A DNA stretch of 64,000 bases from Amycolatopsis sp. 2-15 (GTDB lineage: Bacteria > Actinomycetota > Actinomycetes > Mycobacteriales > Pseudonocardiaceae). The DNA lies in contig NZ_CP127294.1 in the NCBI RefSeq assembly GCF_030285625.1, positions 9,301,001 through 9,365,000 of the forward strand, written 5' to 3'. Shown in pieces: positions 45,040 through 54,553 of this stretch (position 1 is its first letter; each line of letters begins with the position of its first letter). The translations under genes were made by a program, and so were the position numbers. The notes beneath the pieces are model-generated. The model was not told the DNA's origin, did not search any database, and saw only the letters and a program-made list of their open reading frames with translations.

Positions 45040-45375
45040 CTAGACCTGACCGCGCTTCTTCCGCTCCGTGTACTCGCGCATGCGCTTGGGGTAACCGACC
45101 CGCGACACCTCGTACACCGGAATCGACCGCTTCTCGCCGAAGTGCAGCGCCGCCTGGAGGCTGCCGATGCGCCGGCGGGTCCACTCGCCGTCGTGGGCGA
45201 TAAGGACCACAGTGGCTTCCGTCACGGTGGTGCGGGGCTCGACGTACGCCTCGACGCCACGCCTCGACGCGGCCCATTCCTCCAGGTGACGGGTGTCTTC
45301 GGAGGTGGCCTTGCGCATCGTTCCCGGACGTCTGCCGCCTCGGCCGCGCCGACGCAGCGAGTCGAAGATCCCCAC
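45040..45375 (-). CDS. conserved small actinobacterial protein
   Basis: 111 residues. A basic N-terminus (IFDSLRRRGRGGRRPGTMRK) is followed by a compact alpha/beta domain (VTEATVVLIAHDGEWTRRRI, SIPVYEVSRVGYPKRMREY). Some databases label similar sequences as oxidoreductases, but no cofactor motif is visible. The GTG at 45373-45375 is favoured by AGAGAGGTGG upstream. Divergent from lpdA; counterparts near pepA/lpdA in other actinomycetes are recalled but were not checked. Confidence 0.7.
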   Translation of the reverse strand: MGIFDSLRRRGRGGRRPGTMRKATSEDTRHLEEWAASRRGVEAYVEPRTTVTEATVVLIAHDGEWTRRRIGSLQAALHFGEKRSIPVYEVSRVGYPKRMREYTERKKRGQV

Positions 45376-45566
45376 TCCGACCACCTCTCTTCCTGCAGTA
45401 GTACGAACTCCATTATTCCCACGATCAGGTGTGGTCGGTGTCGCACGGCCGGGTTGGTCGGCCGGATCGGCGTAGTGACAAGATGGCTGGTGTCGCGCGC
45501 GCGGTTATACCGGGGCTGCGCGACGACCGAGCTTCACCCCTACACCGCTGCCGAGGAGTTATTGAA

Positions 45567-46940
45567 GTGAGCGACACCTCCGCCGACCTTGTGATCCTGG
45601 GAGGCGGATCGGGCGGCTACGCCGCGGCTTTCCGCGCGGCCGAGCTGGGCCTTTCCGTCACGCTGATCGAGAAGGACAAGCTGGGCGGGACCTGCCTGCA
45701 CCGTGGGTGCATCCCGACCAAGGCCCTGCTGCACGCAGCCGAAGTCGCCGACGAGACTCGCGAGGCCGAATCGGTCGGGGTCAAGGCCGTGTTCGAAGGC
45801 ATCGACATCGCCGGGGTCAACAAGTACAAGGACGGCATTGTCTCCCGCCTGTACAAGGGCCTGCAGGGCCTGGCCAAGGCGCACAAGGTGAACCTGGTCG
45901 AGGGCACCGGCACGTTCGTCGGCGGCACGACCGTCGAGGTCGACGGCACGCGCTACACGGGCAAGAACGTCATCCTCGCCACCGGTTCGTACTCGCGGAC
46001 CCTGCCCAGCCTGGAGCTCGGCGGCCGGATCATCGCCAGCGAGCAGGCGCTCGCGCTGGACTGGGTGCCGAAGAAGGTCGTGGTGCTCGGCGGCGGTGTG
46101 ATCGGCGTGGAGTTCGCGAGCGTCTGGGCCTCCTTCGGCGTCGACGTCACCGTGGTCGAGGCCCTGCCGCGCCTGGTGCCCGCCGAGGACGAGTTCGCGT
46201 CCAAGCAGCTCGAGCGTGCGTTCCGCCGTCGCAAGATCGCCTTCAAGACGGGTGTGCGGTTCACCGGCGCGAAGCAGGACGACAACGGCGTGAGCGTGTC
46301 GCTGGAGTCCGGCGAGACCATCGAGGCCGACCTGCTACTGGTAGCCGTCGGCCGCGGCCCGAACTCCGCGGGCCACGGCTACGAGGAGGCCGGCGTCAAG
46401 ATCGACCGCGGCTTCGTCCTCACCGACGACCGCCTGCGCACGAACCTGCCGAACGTCTACGCCGTCGGCGACATCGTGCCGGGCCTGCAGCTGGCCCACC
46501 GCGGCTTCCAGCAGGGCATCTTCGTCGCCGAGGAGATCGCCGGGCTCGCCCCGCGCGTGATCGACGAGAAGGGCATCCCGCGCGTCACCTACTCGCACCC
46601 CGAGGTCGCCTCGGTCGGGCTCACCGAGTCGCAGGCCAAGGAGAAGTACGGCAACGACGTCACCACCTACACCTACGATCTCGGCGGCAACGGCAAGAGC
46701 CAGATCCTCAAGACCTCCGGTGGCGTGAAGCTGGTCAAGGCTCCCGACGGCCCGGTCGTCGGCGTGCACATGGTGGGCGACCGCGTCGGCGAGCTGATCG
46801 GCGAAGCGCAGCTGGTCTACAACTGGGAGGCGTTCCCGGAGGACGTCGCCCCCCTCATCCACGCGCACCCCACCCAGACCGAGGCCCTCGGTGAAGCGTT
46901 CCTTGCCCTCGCGGGCAAGCCGCTGCACGTGCACAGCTGA
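45567..46940 (+). CDS. lpdA: dihydrolipoyl dehydrogenase LpdA (E3)
   Basis: 457 residues. FAD motif [14 protein letters not shown], redox disulfide GGTCLHRGC (C43, C48), NAD motif [14 protein letters not shown] and the C-terminal His-Glu base [12 protein letters not shown]. It reoxidises the lipoyl groups of the E2 encoded just downstream. GAGGAG lies 8 bases before the GTG at 45567; the longer open frame to 45429 lacks support. Forms an operon with dlaT (56-bp gap). Confidence 0.96.
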   Translation: MSDTSADLVILGGGSGGYAAAFRAAELGLSVTLIEKDKLGGTCLHRGCIPTKALLHAAEVADETREAESVGVKAVFEGIDIAGVNKYKDGIVSRLYKGLQGLAKAHKVNLVEGTGTFVGGTTVEVDGTRYTGKNVILATGSYSRTLPSLELGGRIIASEQALALDWVPKKVVVLGGGVIGVEFASVWASFGVDVTVVEALPRLVPAEDEFASKQLERAFRRRKIAFKTGVRFTGAKQDDNGVSVSLESGETIEADLLLVAVGRGPNSAGHGYEEAGVKIDRGFVLTDDRLRTNLPNVYAVGDIVPGLQLAHRGFQQGIFVAEEIAGLAPRVIDEKGIPRVTYSHPEVASVGLTESQAKEKYGNDVTTYTYDLGGNGKSQILKTSGGVKLVKAPDGPVVGVHMVGDRVGELIGEAQLVYNWEAFPEDVAPLIHAHPTQTEALGEAFLALAGKPLHVHS

Positions 46941-46996
46941 CGTCTCACCAGCACAATCCAAACCTACGTCTTACAGATCAAGGGAGTCAGCGAACG

Positions 46997-48796
46997 ATGG
47001 CCTACTCCGTCACGTTGCCGGAGCTCGGTGAGAGCGTCACTGAAGGCACCGTCACCCGGTGGTTGAAGCAGGAAGGCGACACCGTCGCGGTCGACGAGCC
47101 GTTGCTCGAGATCTCCACCGACAAGGTCGACACCGAGGTCCCGTCCCCCGTGGCCGGCACCCTGGTGAAGATCAGCGCCGGTGAGGACGAGACCGTCGAG
47201 GTCGGCGGCGAGCTCGCGGTGATCGACGACGGCACCGGTGGCGTCCCCGCCGCTGCCGAGCCGGCCGCCGAGCCCGCGCAGGAATCCGCTCCGGAGCCGC
47301 AGGCGGCGCCCGAGCCCGAGCCAGAGCCGGCGCCCGCCGCGCAGGCTCCGCAGGCCGAGGCCCCGTCGCGTCCGGACACGGCTCCGGCGTCGGGTGGCCA
47401 GGGCACCGAGGTGAAGCTGCCCGAGCTGGGCGAGAGCGTCACCGAGGGCACCGTGACCCGCTGGCTGAAGCAGGTCGGCGACTCGGTCGAGCTCGACGAG
47501 CCGCTGCTCGAGATCTCCACGGACAAGGTCGACACCGAGGTGCCGTCGCCGGTCGCCGGCACGGTGCTCGAGATCCGCGCCGGTGAGGACGAGACCGTCG
47601 AGGTCGGCGGGGTTCTCGCGGTGATCGGTGACGCGGGTGCGGCTCCGGCCGCCGCCCCGGCGCCGTCCGCTCCGGCCCCGGCTGCCCCGGCTCCGGCCCC
47701 GGTTCAGGAGAGCAAGCCGGCTCCTGCCCCGGCGCCCGCCGCTCCCGCGCCCGCTCCGGCTGCTCCGGCTCCGGCTGCGGCCGCCGCTGCCCCGGCCGCC
47801 AAGGCCGAGGACAACGGTTCGGCCGACGGCCCGTACGTCACGCCGCTGGTGCGCAAGCTCGCGTCCGAGCACGACATCGACCTGTCGACGCTGACCGGCA
47901 GCGGTGTCGGCGGCCGCATCCGCAAGCAGGACGTGCTCGCGGCGGCCGAGGCCAAGCAGAAGGCGGCCGCCCCGGCGCCCGCGGCTGCCGCCCCGGCCCC
48001 GGCCGCGCAGGCCCCTGCTCCGGCCGCGGCTGCCCCGTCGGCTCCGGCCGCCGTCTCGCCGGACATCGCCGCCCTGCGCGGTACGGTGCAGAAGGCCAGC
48101 CGGATCCGGCAGATCACGGCCACCAAGACCCGCGAGTCGCTGCAGATTTCCGCGCAGCTCACGCAGGTGCACGAGGTGGACGTGACGAAGATCGCCAAGC
48201 TGCGCCAGCGCGCGAAGGCGGCCTTCCGCGAGCGCGAGGGCGTGAACCTCACGTTCCTGCCGTTCTTCGCGAAGGCCACCGTCGAGGCGCTCAAGCAGCA
48301 CCCGAACGTCAACGCGTCCTACAACGAGGACACGAAGGAGATCACCTACCACGGCGCCGTGCACCTGGGCATCGCGGTGGACACCGACCGCGGCCTGCTG
48401 TCGGTCGTGATCCACGACGCGGGTGAGCTGAGCCTGGCCGGTCTCGCGCACCGCATCGCCGACCTGGCGGCGCGGGCGCGGGCCAACCACATCAAGCCGG
48501 ACGAGCTGACCGGTGGCACCTTCACCGTCACGAACATCGGCAGCAACGGCGCGCTGTTCGACACGCCGATCATCGTGCAGCCGCAGTCCGGCATGCTCGG
48601 TACCGGCGCCGTCGTGAAGCGCCCGGTCGTCGTCTCCGACGCCGAGGGCAACGACACGATCGCCGTCCGCTCGATGGTGTTCCTGCCGCTGACCTACGAC
48701 CACCGCCTGGTCGACGGCGCCGATGCCGGCCGCTTCCTCACGACGATCAAGCAGCGTCTGGAAGAGGGCAAGTTCGAGGACGAGCTCGGCCTCTGA
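46997..48796 (+). CDS. dlaT: 2-oxoacid dehydrogenase E2 (dihydrolipoamide acyltransferase)
   Basis: 599 residues. Two lipoyl domains with acceptor lysines in [11 protein letters not shown] at K43 and K177, each followed by a long Ala/Pro-rich hinge, then an E3/E1-binding domain ([20 protein letters not shown], ~275-315) and a catalytic domain with the active-site DHRLVDG near residue 570. In actinobacteria this E2 serves pyruvate dehydrogenase and related complexes; often labelled sucB. AAGGGAGTC precedes the ATG. Lipoylation depends on LipB and LipA encoded downstream. Counterpart of Rv2215. Confidence 0.95.
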   Translation: MAYSVTLPELGESVTEGTVTRWLKQEGDTVAVDEPLLEISTDKVDTEVPSPVAGTLVKISAGEDETVEVGGELAVIDDGTGGVPAAAEPAAEPAQESAPEPQAAPEPEPEPAPAAQAPQAEAPSRPDTAPASGGQGTEVKLPELGESVTEGTVTRWLKQVGDSVELDEPLLEISTDKVDTEVPSPVAGTVLEIRAGEDETVEVGGVLAVIGDAGAAPAAAPAPSAPAPAAPAPAPVQESKPAPAPAPAAPAPAPAAPAPAAAAAAPAAKAEDNGSADGPYVTPLVRKLASEHDIDLSTLTGSGVGGRIRKQDVLAAAEAKQKAAAPAPAAAAPAPAAQAPAPAAAAPSAPAAVSPDIAALRGTVQKASRIRQITATKTRESLQISAQLTQVHEVDVTKIAKLRQRAKAAFREREGVNLTFLPFFAKATVEALKQHPNVNASYNEDTKEITYHGAVHLGIAVDTDRGLLSVVIHDAGELSLAGLAHRIADLAARARANHIKPDELTGGTFTVTNIGSNGALFDTPIIVQPQSGMLGTGAVVKRPVVVSDAEGNDTIAVRSMVFLPLTYDHRLVDGADAGRFLTTIKQRLEEGKFEDELGL

Positions 48797-48813
48797 CGCG
48801 GTAGCCGGTCTGT

Positions 48814-48851
48814 CGAAGGCCCCGCACTCCCCAGGGGGTGCGGGGCCTTCG
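48814..48851 (+). terminator. terminator after dlaT
   Basis: CGAAGGCCCCGCAC (from 48814) pairs with GTGCGGGGCCTTCG (to 48851), extended by a C-run/G-run with one mismatch; the loop is about one to three bases. It lies 17 bp after the stop. Confidence 0.9.
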
Positions 48852-48860
48852 CCATTTCCA

Positions 48861-48902
48861 GAATAATTGAAATTCCGGAATTACGGAATCTCGGAGTATG
48901 GT
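48861..48902 (+). promoter_or_regulatory. A/T-rich promoter-operator patch before the beta-lactamase-fold gene
   Basis: An A/T-rich patch unusual for the window contains the perfect 12-bp palindrome AATTCCGGAATT (48871-48882), a nearby half-site TTCCAGAA (48856-48863), a further CGGAAT (48884-48889) and a -10-like TATGGT (48897-48902). Repeated TTCC/GGAA half-sites suggest a regulator site; the ArsR-type gene at 50014 is a possible source of the protein. Inferred only. Confidence 0.5.
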
Positions 48903-50009
48903 AGCCCCACGCTGACCCGACGCAGACTCCTGACCAGCGCGGCGGCCACGGGAGCCGCCGCCGTTCTCCTGCCCGGCATCGCACGCGCCGCGACCCCGCC
49001 GGATCTCGCGACCACCGCCGGCTGGTTGCGGTGGCTCGCCGAGCATCGTGCGACGGTCTCGGCCGTGTTCGACGACGGCGCCGGCCATCGCCTCGTGCAC
49101 CAGCCGGTGACGCCGAGGCCGTTGGCGTCGGCGATCAAGGTCGCGCACGCCGCGGCCTACGCGCGGGCCGTCGCCCAGCGGCGGCTGGACCCGGACGAGC
49201 CGATCCGCGTCGGCGACTGGGACGCGCGCTACCCCTACCTCGGCGACGGCGGCTCCCACCTGCAGTCCTACTCGCTGCTCGGCATCCCCCACGACGCGTA
49301 CGGCATGGCGACGAACCCCGACCAGACCGTGCCCCTGCACCGGATGGCCGAGCTGATGATCGAGGTCAGCGACGGCGCCGCGGCCGACTACCTGCGGGCG
49401 CGTCTCGGCGACGCCGCGCTGCGGGCCGAAGCCGCCCGCGCCGGCTGGTTCGACCCGGACGTGCGGATGTTCGGCGGCGAGACGCTCCTGTTGCTGTTCC
49501 CCGAGTTCTGCCCACCGCCCGGCGCTCCGGCAAGAATCCGCCGCGCGGCCGGGGACCGGCTGTCCGACCGCTTCGCGCACGACCCGGCCTTCCGCGCGCA
49601 AGTGCTCCCCCGCGCCACCACACAACCGCCCACTTTGGACAGACAGCTCGCCTGGGCCGCTGCCAGCGGACGCGGCACGGCGCGGCAGCTGGCCGCCATG
49701 CACCACGAAATCGCCACCGCGCAAGGGAAAGCCGCCGGTCTGACGCGGCAGATCCTCGGCGCCCAGTACGCGGGCCACCAGCCACCGGGCACGACCGCGA
49801 TGCTGTTCAAGGGCGGCAGCTACCCGGGAATCGTCACGCTCGGCATCGACCTGCTGTGGCCGGACCGCCGCCCCGGCACGGCCGTGCTCCTGCTCTCCGA
49901 CATCTCGCCGGCGGACACCGAGCACGTCGTCGTGTTGCTGGGACTGTGCACCGGCGCGCTCACCACGCCCGCCACGTTCGCGGATCTGGCGGGGGCACTG
50001 GGACACTGA
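48867..50009 (+). CDS. Tat-secreted serine beta-lactamase-fold hydrolase, start uncertain
   Basis: Up to 380 residues. A twin-arginine signal (TRRRLLTSAAATGAAAVLLP, ending GIARA) is followed by a class A beta-lactamase-like domain: SAIKVAHAAAYA (SxxK), EVSDGAAADYL (SDG/SDN box) and MLFKGGSYPG (KGG box). It may be a beta-lactamase, a penicillin-binding relative or an esterase. The only permitted in-frame start upstream of the signal is TTG 48867, which sits in the A/T-rich operator-like patch; CTG 48912 is another option. The ATG at 48898 is one base out of frame (see findings). It ends 4 bp before an ArsR-type gene. Confidence 0.82.
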   Translation: MKFRNYGISEYGSPTLTRRRLLTSAAATGAAAVLLPGIARAATPPDLATTAGWLRWLAEHRATVSAVFDDGAGHRLVHQPVTPRPLASAIKVAHAAAYARAVAQRRLDPDEPIRVGDWDARYPYLGDGGSHLQSYSLLGIPHDAYGMATNPDQTVPLHRMAELMIEVSDGAAADYLRARLGDAALRAEAARAGWFDPDVRMFGGETLLLLFPEFCPPPGAPARIRRAAGDRLSDRFAHDPAFRAQVLPRATTQPPTLDRQLAWAAASGRGTARQLAAMHHEIATAQGKAAGLTRQILGAQYAGHQPPGTTAMLFKGGSYPGIVTLGIDLLWPDRRPGTAVLLLSDISPADTEHVVVLLGLCTGALTTPATFADLAGALGH

Positions 50010-50013
50010 GTAC

Positions 50014-50511
50014 ATGACCGAAGACCTCGCCGAACGCGTGGCGGCCCTCGAACGCCGGGTCGCCGCGCTCGAGGGCCGGCCCGCCGAGTCCACTCAGGAC
50101 AGCCAGGACGGCCAGGACGGCCCCGGCGGGGTCGTCGGCTACCAGGGCGAGCTGACGAACCTGGGCTGGCAGATCCGCCTCCCCGCACCCGCCGTGCTCG
50201 CCCTGCCGGACGGCCCGCGCGCCGAAGTCCTGGCCGCACTGTCCAGCCCGGACCGCATCGCGCTCGTGCGCGTGCTCGCCCGAGACGGCGCGCAGACGGG
50301 CGCCGCGCTGCAAGAAGCCGCGCAGCTGGGCTCGCCCGGGCGGCTCTACCACCACCTCAAGACGCTCACGGCCGCCGGACTCGTGGAGCAGGACGGACGG
50401 GGCACCTACCGGCTGCGCCCGACCGCCGTGATTCCCGCACTGGTGCTGCTGACCGCCGCGGCGGACATCGCCGGGCAGCTGCGCCCGGGCGTGCGATCGT
50501 CGGACGGATAG
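50014..50511 (+). CDS. ArsR-type winged-helix regulator
   Basis: 165 residues. A short N-terminal coiled coil (LAERVAALERRVAALEG), an acidic linker (TQDSQDGQDGPGG), then a winged helix (VLAALSSPDRIALVRVLARD, GRLYHHLKTLTAAGLVEQDG) resembling ArsR/SmtB proteins. No metal-binding cysteines are present, so it probably senses something other than metal. It starts 4 bp after the beta-lactamase-fold gene, suggesting co-transcription and possible autoregulation of that unit. Confidence 0.82.
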   Translation: MTEDLAERVAALERRVAALEGRPAESTQDSQDGQDGPGGVVGYQGELTNLGWQIRLPAPAVLALPDGPRAEVLAALSSPDRIALVRVLARDGAQTGAALQEAAQLGSPGRLYHHLKTLTAAGLVEQDGRGTYRLRPTAVIPALVLLTAAADIAGQLRPGVRSSDG

Positions 50512-50526
50512 GACACGATCTCAGGC

Positions 50527-51411
50527 ATGCGGGTACTCATCGCGGGGTCCGGCGGGCTCATCGGCACGGCACTGGCGGCGCGGCTGCGCTCGGCCGGCCA
50601 CGACGTGCGCCGCCTCGTGCGGCGTGGCGCGCAGGCGGCCGACGAACACGGCTGGGACCCGCCGTCGGCGCGGATCGACGAGGGCGCGTTCGACGGCATC
50701 GACGCAGTCGTGAACCTCTGCGGCGCGCCGCTGCTGCCAGGCCGCTGGAGCGCGATGCGCAAGCAGGTGCTGCTCGACAGCCGCGTCGAGCCCACGGAGG
50801 TGCTCGCCGAAGCCGTGGCCGAACACGGCGTGAAGGTGCTCGTGAACGCCTCCGCCGTCGGCTTCTACGGCAACACCGGTTCCCACGTGGTCGACGAAAC
50901 CGCGGGCGCCGGCACGGGTTTCCTGGCGGAGCTCTGCACGGCCTGGGAAGGCGCGACCGCAGCCGCGAAAACGGCCGGCACCCGCGTGGTACTCGTCCGC
51001 ACCGGCCTCGTGCTCGCACGCAAGGGCGGCCTGCTCGACGTGCTGCGGCCGCTCTTCGGCTTCGCCCTCGGCGGCCGCCTCGGCGACGGCCGCCAGTTCA
51101 TGCCGTGGATCTCGCTCGACGACGAGGTCGGCGCCCTCGTCCACGCGCTCGAACACGAGACGCTGTCCGGCCCCGTCAACCTCGCCGGCCCCGCGCCCGT
51201 CACCAACGCCGAATTCACGAAAGCCCTCGGTCACGCCCTGCACCGGCCCGCACCCTGGTGGGTGCCGGGGATCGCGCTGAAGCTCGCGCTCGGGCAGGCC
51301 GGCGAGGAAATGGCGTTGTACGGCCAGCGCGCCGTCCCCCGGCGGCTGGAACACACAGGCTACGAGTTCCGCCACCGCACTCTGGAGAGCGCGCTGGCCG
51401 CCGCGACATGA
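50527..51411 (+). CDS. TIGR01777-family NAD-dependent epimerase
   Basis: 294 residues. The N-terminal Rossmann motif VLIAGSGGLIGTALAARL, VNLCGAPLLPGRW, NASAVGFYGNTG and the C-terminal FGFALGGRLGDGRQFMPWIS identify the TIGR01777 (YfcH-like) SDR family of unknown substrate. The ATG at 50527 follows the ArsR-type gene by 15 bp. It overlaps the PAP2 gene by four bases (ATGA). Counterpart of Rv2216, which also lies between dlaT and lipB. Confidence 0.92.
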   Translation: MRVLIAGSGGLIGTALAARLRSAGHDVRRLVRRGAQAADEHGWDPPSARIDEGAFDGIDAVVNLCGAPLLPGRWSAMRKQVLLDSRVEPTEVLAEAVAEHGVKVLVNASAVGFYGNTGSHVVDETAGAGTGFLAELCTAWEGATAAAKTAGTRVVLVRTGLVLARKGGLLDVLRPLFGFALGGRLGDGRQFMPWISLDDEVGALVHALEHETLSGPVNLAGPAPVTNAEFTKALGHALHRPAPWWVPGIALKLALGQAGEEMALYGQRAVPRRLEHTGYEFRHRTLESALAAAT

Positions 51412-52037
51412 CCGTGCCGCGTGTCCGCTGGGTCGTGACGGGCGTGGTGCTGTGCGCCGCTTTCGTCGCACTGGGCCTGCTCGTCGACCGGCAGCCGCTG
51501 CAGCTCGACACGGAGGTCGCGAACGCGTTGCGCGGCCAGGACACGCGCCCGGCCGGGTTGGTCGCGGGCGTCGTCACGAACGTCCTCGGTCCCGTGCTGC
51601 CCTGGGTTCTCGGAGTGGCACTGCTCGCGCTGGCGTTGCGGGACCGTTCGAACCTGTCGTTGTGCGTTCGGCTGGCCGTGGTGCTGGTGCTGTGCCGGCT
51701 GACGAGCCTGGCGTTCAAACCCGTGTTCCTGCGCCAGCGGCCACGCGAGTACCCCGACCTGAGCTACCCCAGCGGCCACGTCGTCGCGGTGGCCTCGACC
51801 GGGCTGGTCGTGGTGCTGGTGTGCGGCTGGTTCGCGCCGCGGTTCGGCCGCTGGGCGGCAGGCATCGCGGTGGGCGCGACCGTGGTGGCGGCAGCCTGCC
51901 GGATCGTGCTGGGTGTGCATTGGGTCACGGACACCATCGGTGCCGTGCTCGCGGTCCTGGGAGTGGGGCTGGTGTCGGCGACGGCACTGCGGCTCCTGCC
52001 CTTTCGCGGGCCCGACGGGCGTAGCCTCGACGAGTGA
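51408..52037 (+). CDS. PAP2-superfamily phosphatase
   Basis: 209 residues with about six membrane segments. The three phosphatase motifs are KPVFLRQRP (KX6RP), YPSGH and [12 protein letters not shown] (RX5H form), indicating an active lipid or undecaprenyl-pyrophosphate-type phosphatase facing outward. It is coupled by four-base overlaps to the epimerase gene before it and to lipB after it, an insertion relative to the M. tuberculosis order. Confidence 0.92.
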   Translation: MTVPRVRWVVTGVVLCAAFVALGLLVDRQPLQLDTEVANALRGQDTRPAGLVAGVVTNVLGPVLPWVLGVALLALALRDRSNLSLCVRLAVVLVLCRLTSLAFKPVFLRQRPREYPDLSYPSGHVVAVASTGLVVVLVCGWFAPRFGRWAAGIAVGATVVAAACRIVLGVHWVTDTIGAVLAVLGVGLVSATALRLLPFRGPDGRSLDE

Positions 52038-52777
52038 GTTCTTCGACCGATTCCTGCCGTGCCGCCACCGAACCCGTCGTAGTCCGGGAGCTCGGCACGA
52101 TCGACTACACCGAGGCCTGGGACCTGCAGCGGGAGATCCTCACCGCGCGCGCCGACAAGACCGGCCCGGACACCCTGCTGCTGCTCGAGCACCCGTCGGT
52201 CTACACCGCGGGCAAGCGCACGGAGCCCGAGGACCGGCCGGCCGACGGCACGCCGGTGATCGACGTGGACCGCGGCGGCAAGATCACGTGGCACGGGCCC
52301 GGGCAGCTCGTCGGCTACCCGATCCTGGAGCTCGCGGATCCCATCGACGTCATGCACTACGTGCGCCGCCTCGAGGAGGCGCTGATCGTGGTGTGCGAGC
52401 AGCTCGGCGTGCGCACCGGCCGCGTCGAGGGCCGCAGCGGCGTGTGGATCCCGGCCGACGACCGCGGCATCGAGCGCAAGATCGCCGCCATCGGCATCCG
52501 CGTGCAGCGCGGCGTGACCATGCACGGCTTCGAGCTCAACTGCAACGCCGACCTCGGCGCGTTCGACACGATCGTGCCGTGCGGCATCCGCGACGCCGGC
52601 GTCACTTCGCTGTCCTACGAACTGGAGCGCGACGTCACCGTGGCCGAGGTGCTGCCCATGGCGCGCGACGCCGTGCTGGCCGCGCTCGAGGGCGAGCTGG
52701 TCGTGCGTGACGACCGCTGGCTGCCGCGCCCGGAAGCGCCTTCGGCGCCGGGCGTCACCTTCGCCCTGCAGAACTGA
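52034..52777 (+). CDS. lipB: octanoyl-[acyl carrier protein]:protein N-octanoyltransferase LipB
   Basis: 247 residues. [47 protein letters not shown] (catalytic Lys) and [18 protein letters not shown] (catalytic Cys in PCG) are all present. LipB moves octanoate from ACP to lipoyl domains such as those of DlaT. The GTG at 52034 overlaps the PAP2 stop (GTGA). Counterpart of Rv2217; lipA lies 3.3 kb further right. Confidence 0.96.
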   Translation: MSSSTDSCRAATEPVVVRELGTIDYTEAWDLQREILTARADKTGPDTLLLLEHPSVYTAGKRTEPEDRPADGTPVIDVDRGGKITWHGPGQLVGYPILELADPIDVMHYVRRLEEALIVVCEQLGVRTGRVEGRSGVWIPADDRGIERKIAAIGIRVQRGVTMHGFELNCNADLGAFDTIVPCGIRDAGVTSLSYELERDVTVAEVLPMARDAVLAALEGELVVRDDRWLPRPEAPSAPGVTFALQN

Positions 52778-52782
52778 GAACT

Positions 52783-52824
52783 CGCCGTCGGCGGCGCCGG
52801 TTCGTACCGGCGCCGCCGACGGCG
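52783..52824. terminator. bidirectional terminator between lipB and the LLM gene
   Basis: A perfect 18-bp stem (52783-52800 with 52807-52824) with a TTCGTA loop between the stops at 52777 and 52831. Confidence 0.92.
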
Positions 52825-52830
52825 GGTGAT

Positions 52831-53763
52831 TCACAGCTGCGGAGCCACGTCCGAGGCGATGAGCTCGAGGTGGTCCAGGTCCTGCAGGTCGAGCACCTGC
52901 AGGTAGAGCCGGGTGATGCCCGTCTTCTCCCGCCACTGCCCGATGCGGTCGACGACCTCCGCCGCCGTGCCGGCCAGACCCGACTCACGCAGCTCGCCGA
53001 GGTCGCGGCCGATGGCCCCGGCCCGGCGCGCCACCTCGGCGTCGTCGCGGCCGATCGCGACGGTGAGCGCCACCGAACGCAGGATCTCCTTCGGGTCGCG
53101 GCCCACGGCCTCGGCCGCGGCGGCGACGCGCTCGAACTGCGCCAGCGCGGCTTCCGGGCTCGCGAACGGCAGGTTGAACTCGTCGGCGAAGCGCGCGGCC
53201 AGCTCGGGCGTGCGCTTCTTGCCGCCACCGCCGATGATCACGGGCGGCGCGGGCGACTGCGCGGGCTTCGGCAGCGCGGGTGAGTCGACGACGGTGTAGT
53301 GCTCACCGGAGAACGAGAACGTCTCATCCACCGGCGTCTTCCACAGGCCGGTGATGATCTCCAGCTGCTCCGCGTAGCGGTCGAAGCGCTCCTTCAGCGG
53401 CGGCAGCGTGAGCGCGTAGGCGGTGTGCTCGGTGTCGAACCAGCCCGCGCCGAGGCCGAACTCCACACGCCCGCCCGACATCTGGTCGACCTGCGCCACG
53501 GAGATCGCGAGCGGGCCGGGGTGGCGGAACGTCGCCGCGGTGACGAGCGTGCCGAGGCGGATCCGCTTCGTCTCGCGGGCGAGCCCGGCCAGGGTGATCC
53601 ACGCGTCGGTGGGCCCGGGCAGGCCGTCGCCGTCGCCCATCTTCAGGTAGTGGTCGCTGCGGAAGAACGCGTCGAAGCCGGCGGCCTCGGTCGCCTGGGC
53701 GACGCGCAGGAGGTCGTCGTACGTGGCGCCCTGCTGGGGCTCCGTGAAGATCCTCAAGTCCAT
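52831..53763 (-). CDS. LLM-class (probably F420-dependent) oxidoreductase
   Basis: 310 residues, TIM-barrel luciferase-like monooxygenase superfamily. DLRIFTEPQQGATYDDLLRV, FRSDHYLKMGDG, RIRLGTLVTAATFRHP, GRVEFGLGAGWFDTEH and PVIIGGGGKKRTPELAARFA match the actinobacterial F420 group. The ATG lies 6 bases after TAGGCT (minus strand, 53770-53775), so its mRNA is probably leaderless. Substrate unknown. Its promoter is separate from the TetR gene upstream on the same strand. Confidence 0.9.
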   Translation of the reverse strand: MDLRIFTEPQQGATYDDLLRVAQATEAAGFDAFFRSDHYLKMGDGDGLPGPTDAWITLAGLARETKRIRLGTLVTAATFRHPGPLAISVAQVDQMSGGRVEFGLGAGWFDTEHTAYALTLPPLKERFDRYAEQLEIITGLWKTPVDETFSFSGEHYTVVDSPALPKPAQSPAPPVIIGGGGKKRTPELAARFADEFNLPFASPEAALAQFERVAAAAEAVGRDPKEILRSVALTVAIGRDDAEVARRAGAIGRDLGELRESGLAGTAAEVVDRIGQWREKTGITRLYLQVLDLQDLDHLELIASDVAPQL

Positions 53764-53800
53764 GGCGCCAGCCTAGCCACGGCGCAGTTCACGACGCCGC

Positions 53801-54421
53801 TCAGCTCGCGGCCGGTCGCTCCCCCGCCTCGCCCGGCTGACGAAGGCGCAGCAGCATCCGCACGATCACGTCCTCGATCTGCTCACCGACCTTCTTCGGG
53901 TCGGCCGCGCTCGCGATCTCCGTGGCCGCGCTGGACAGCGCGCCGAACAGGAGCCGGGCCGTGATGTCGACCGGCACGGGCTCGACCTCGCCGGCGTCCA
54001 CGAGCGACTGCAGACCCGCGCGGAGGAGCCCGAAGCTGCACTGCTCTTCGGCCTCGCGCCAGCGTTCCCAGCCCATCACCACCGGCGCCTCGTGGATCGC
54101 GATGCGCTGGTAGGCCGGGTCGAGGCAGCTCTTGATGAACGCGTTGAGCGCGCCCATCGCCCGTTCCCACGGCGTGCCGGGGCCGGTCATGATCTTCTCC
54201 AGCCGGTCGTAGACCAGGCTTTCCACGGAGTCGAACGCGGCTTCGAACAGGGCCTGCTTGCCGCTGAAGTGGTGGTACAGCGCGCCCTTCGTCACGCGGG
54301 CGCGTTTGGCCACCTCGTCGAGCGAGGTACCCGCGTAACCGCGTTTCGTGAACAGCTCGACGGCGCTGTCGACCAGGGCGGATCGTGTGGACTCCGAGTA
54401 GTCGAGTCGTCTGGACCTCAT
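53801..54421 (-). CDS. TetR-family transcriptional regulator
   Basis: 206 residues. The N-terminal helix-turn-helix is clear (GTSLDEVAKRARVTKGALYH, with FSGKQALFEAAFD following), and the C-terminal ligand domain is typical in size. The ATG at 54419-54421 is preferred; the frame extends to 54469, but that start would lie within a palindrome that looks like the operator at 54461-54475. Divergent from an uncharacterised gene at 54554, the most likely target. Confidence 0.9.
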   Translation of the reverse strand: MRSRRLDYSESTRSALVDSAVELFTKRGYAGTSLDEVAKRARVTKGALYHHFSGKQALFEAAFDSVESLVYDRLEKIMTGPGTPWERAMGALNAFIKSCLDPAYQRIAIHEAPVVMGWERWREAEEQCSFGLLRAGLQSLVDAGEVEPVPVDITARLLFGALSSAATEIASAADPKKVGEQIEDVIVRMLLRLRQPGEAGERPAAS

Positions 54422-54460
54422 TGTCGGCACCCTCACAACCTTACGCCGGACGGCGATCTC

Positions 54461-54475
54461 CATACCCATGGTATG
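54461..54475. promoter_or_regulatory. candidate TetR operator
   Basis: CATACC-N3-GGTATG, a perfect 6-bp inverted repeat with a 3-base spacer, 40 bp upstream of the preferred TetR start and 79 bp upstream of the divergent gene. Size and symmetry suit a TetR dimer; the assignment is inferred from position. Confidence 0.6.
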
Positions 54476-54553
54476 TTCACCGCGTCAGGTCCGTACCGGG
54501 AGTATGCCGCAAACCCGCGGTACGACCCGGGCCACGGAGGGGGAGCCCACACC

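Noticed and set aside
47230..48060. Ala/Pro-rich low-complexity DNA in dlaT that could look like a repeat array
   Set aside because: It encodes the flexible hinges expected between the lipoyl, E3-binding and catalytic domains of an E2 protein.
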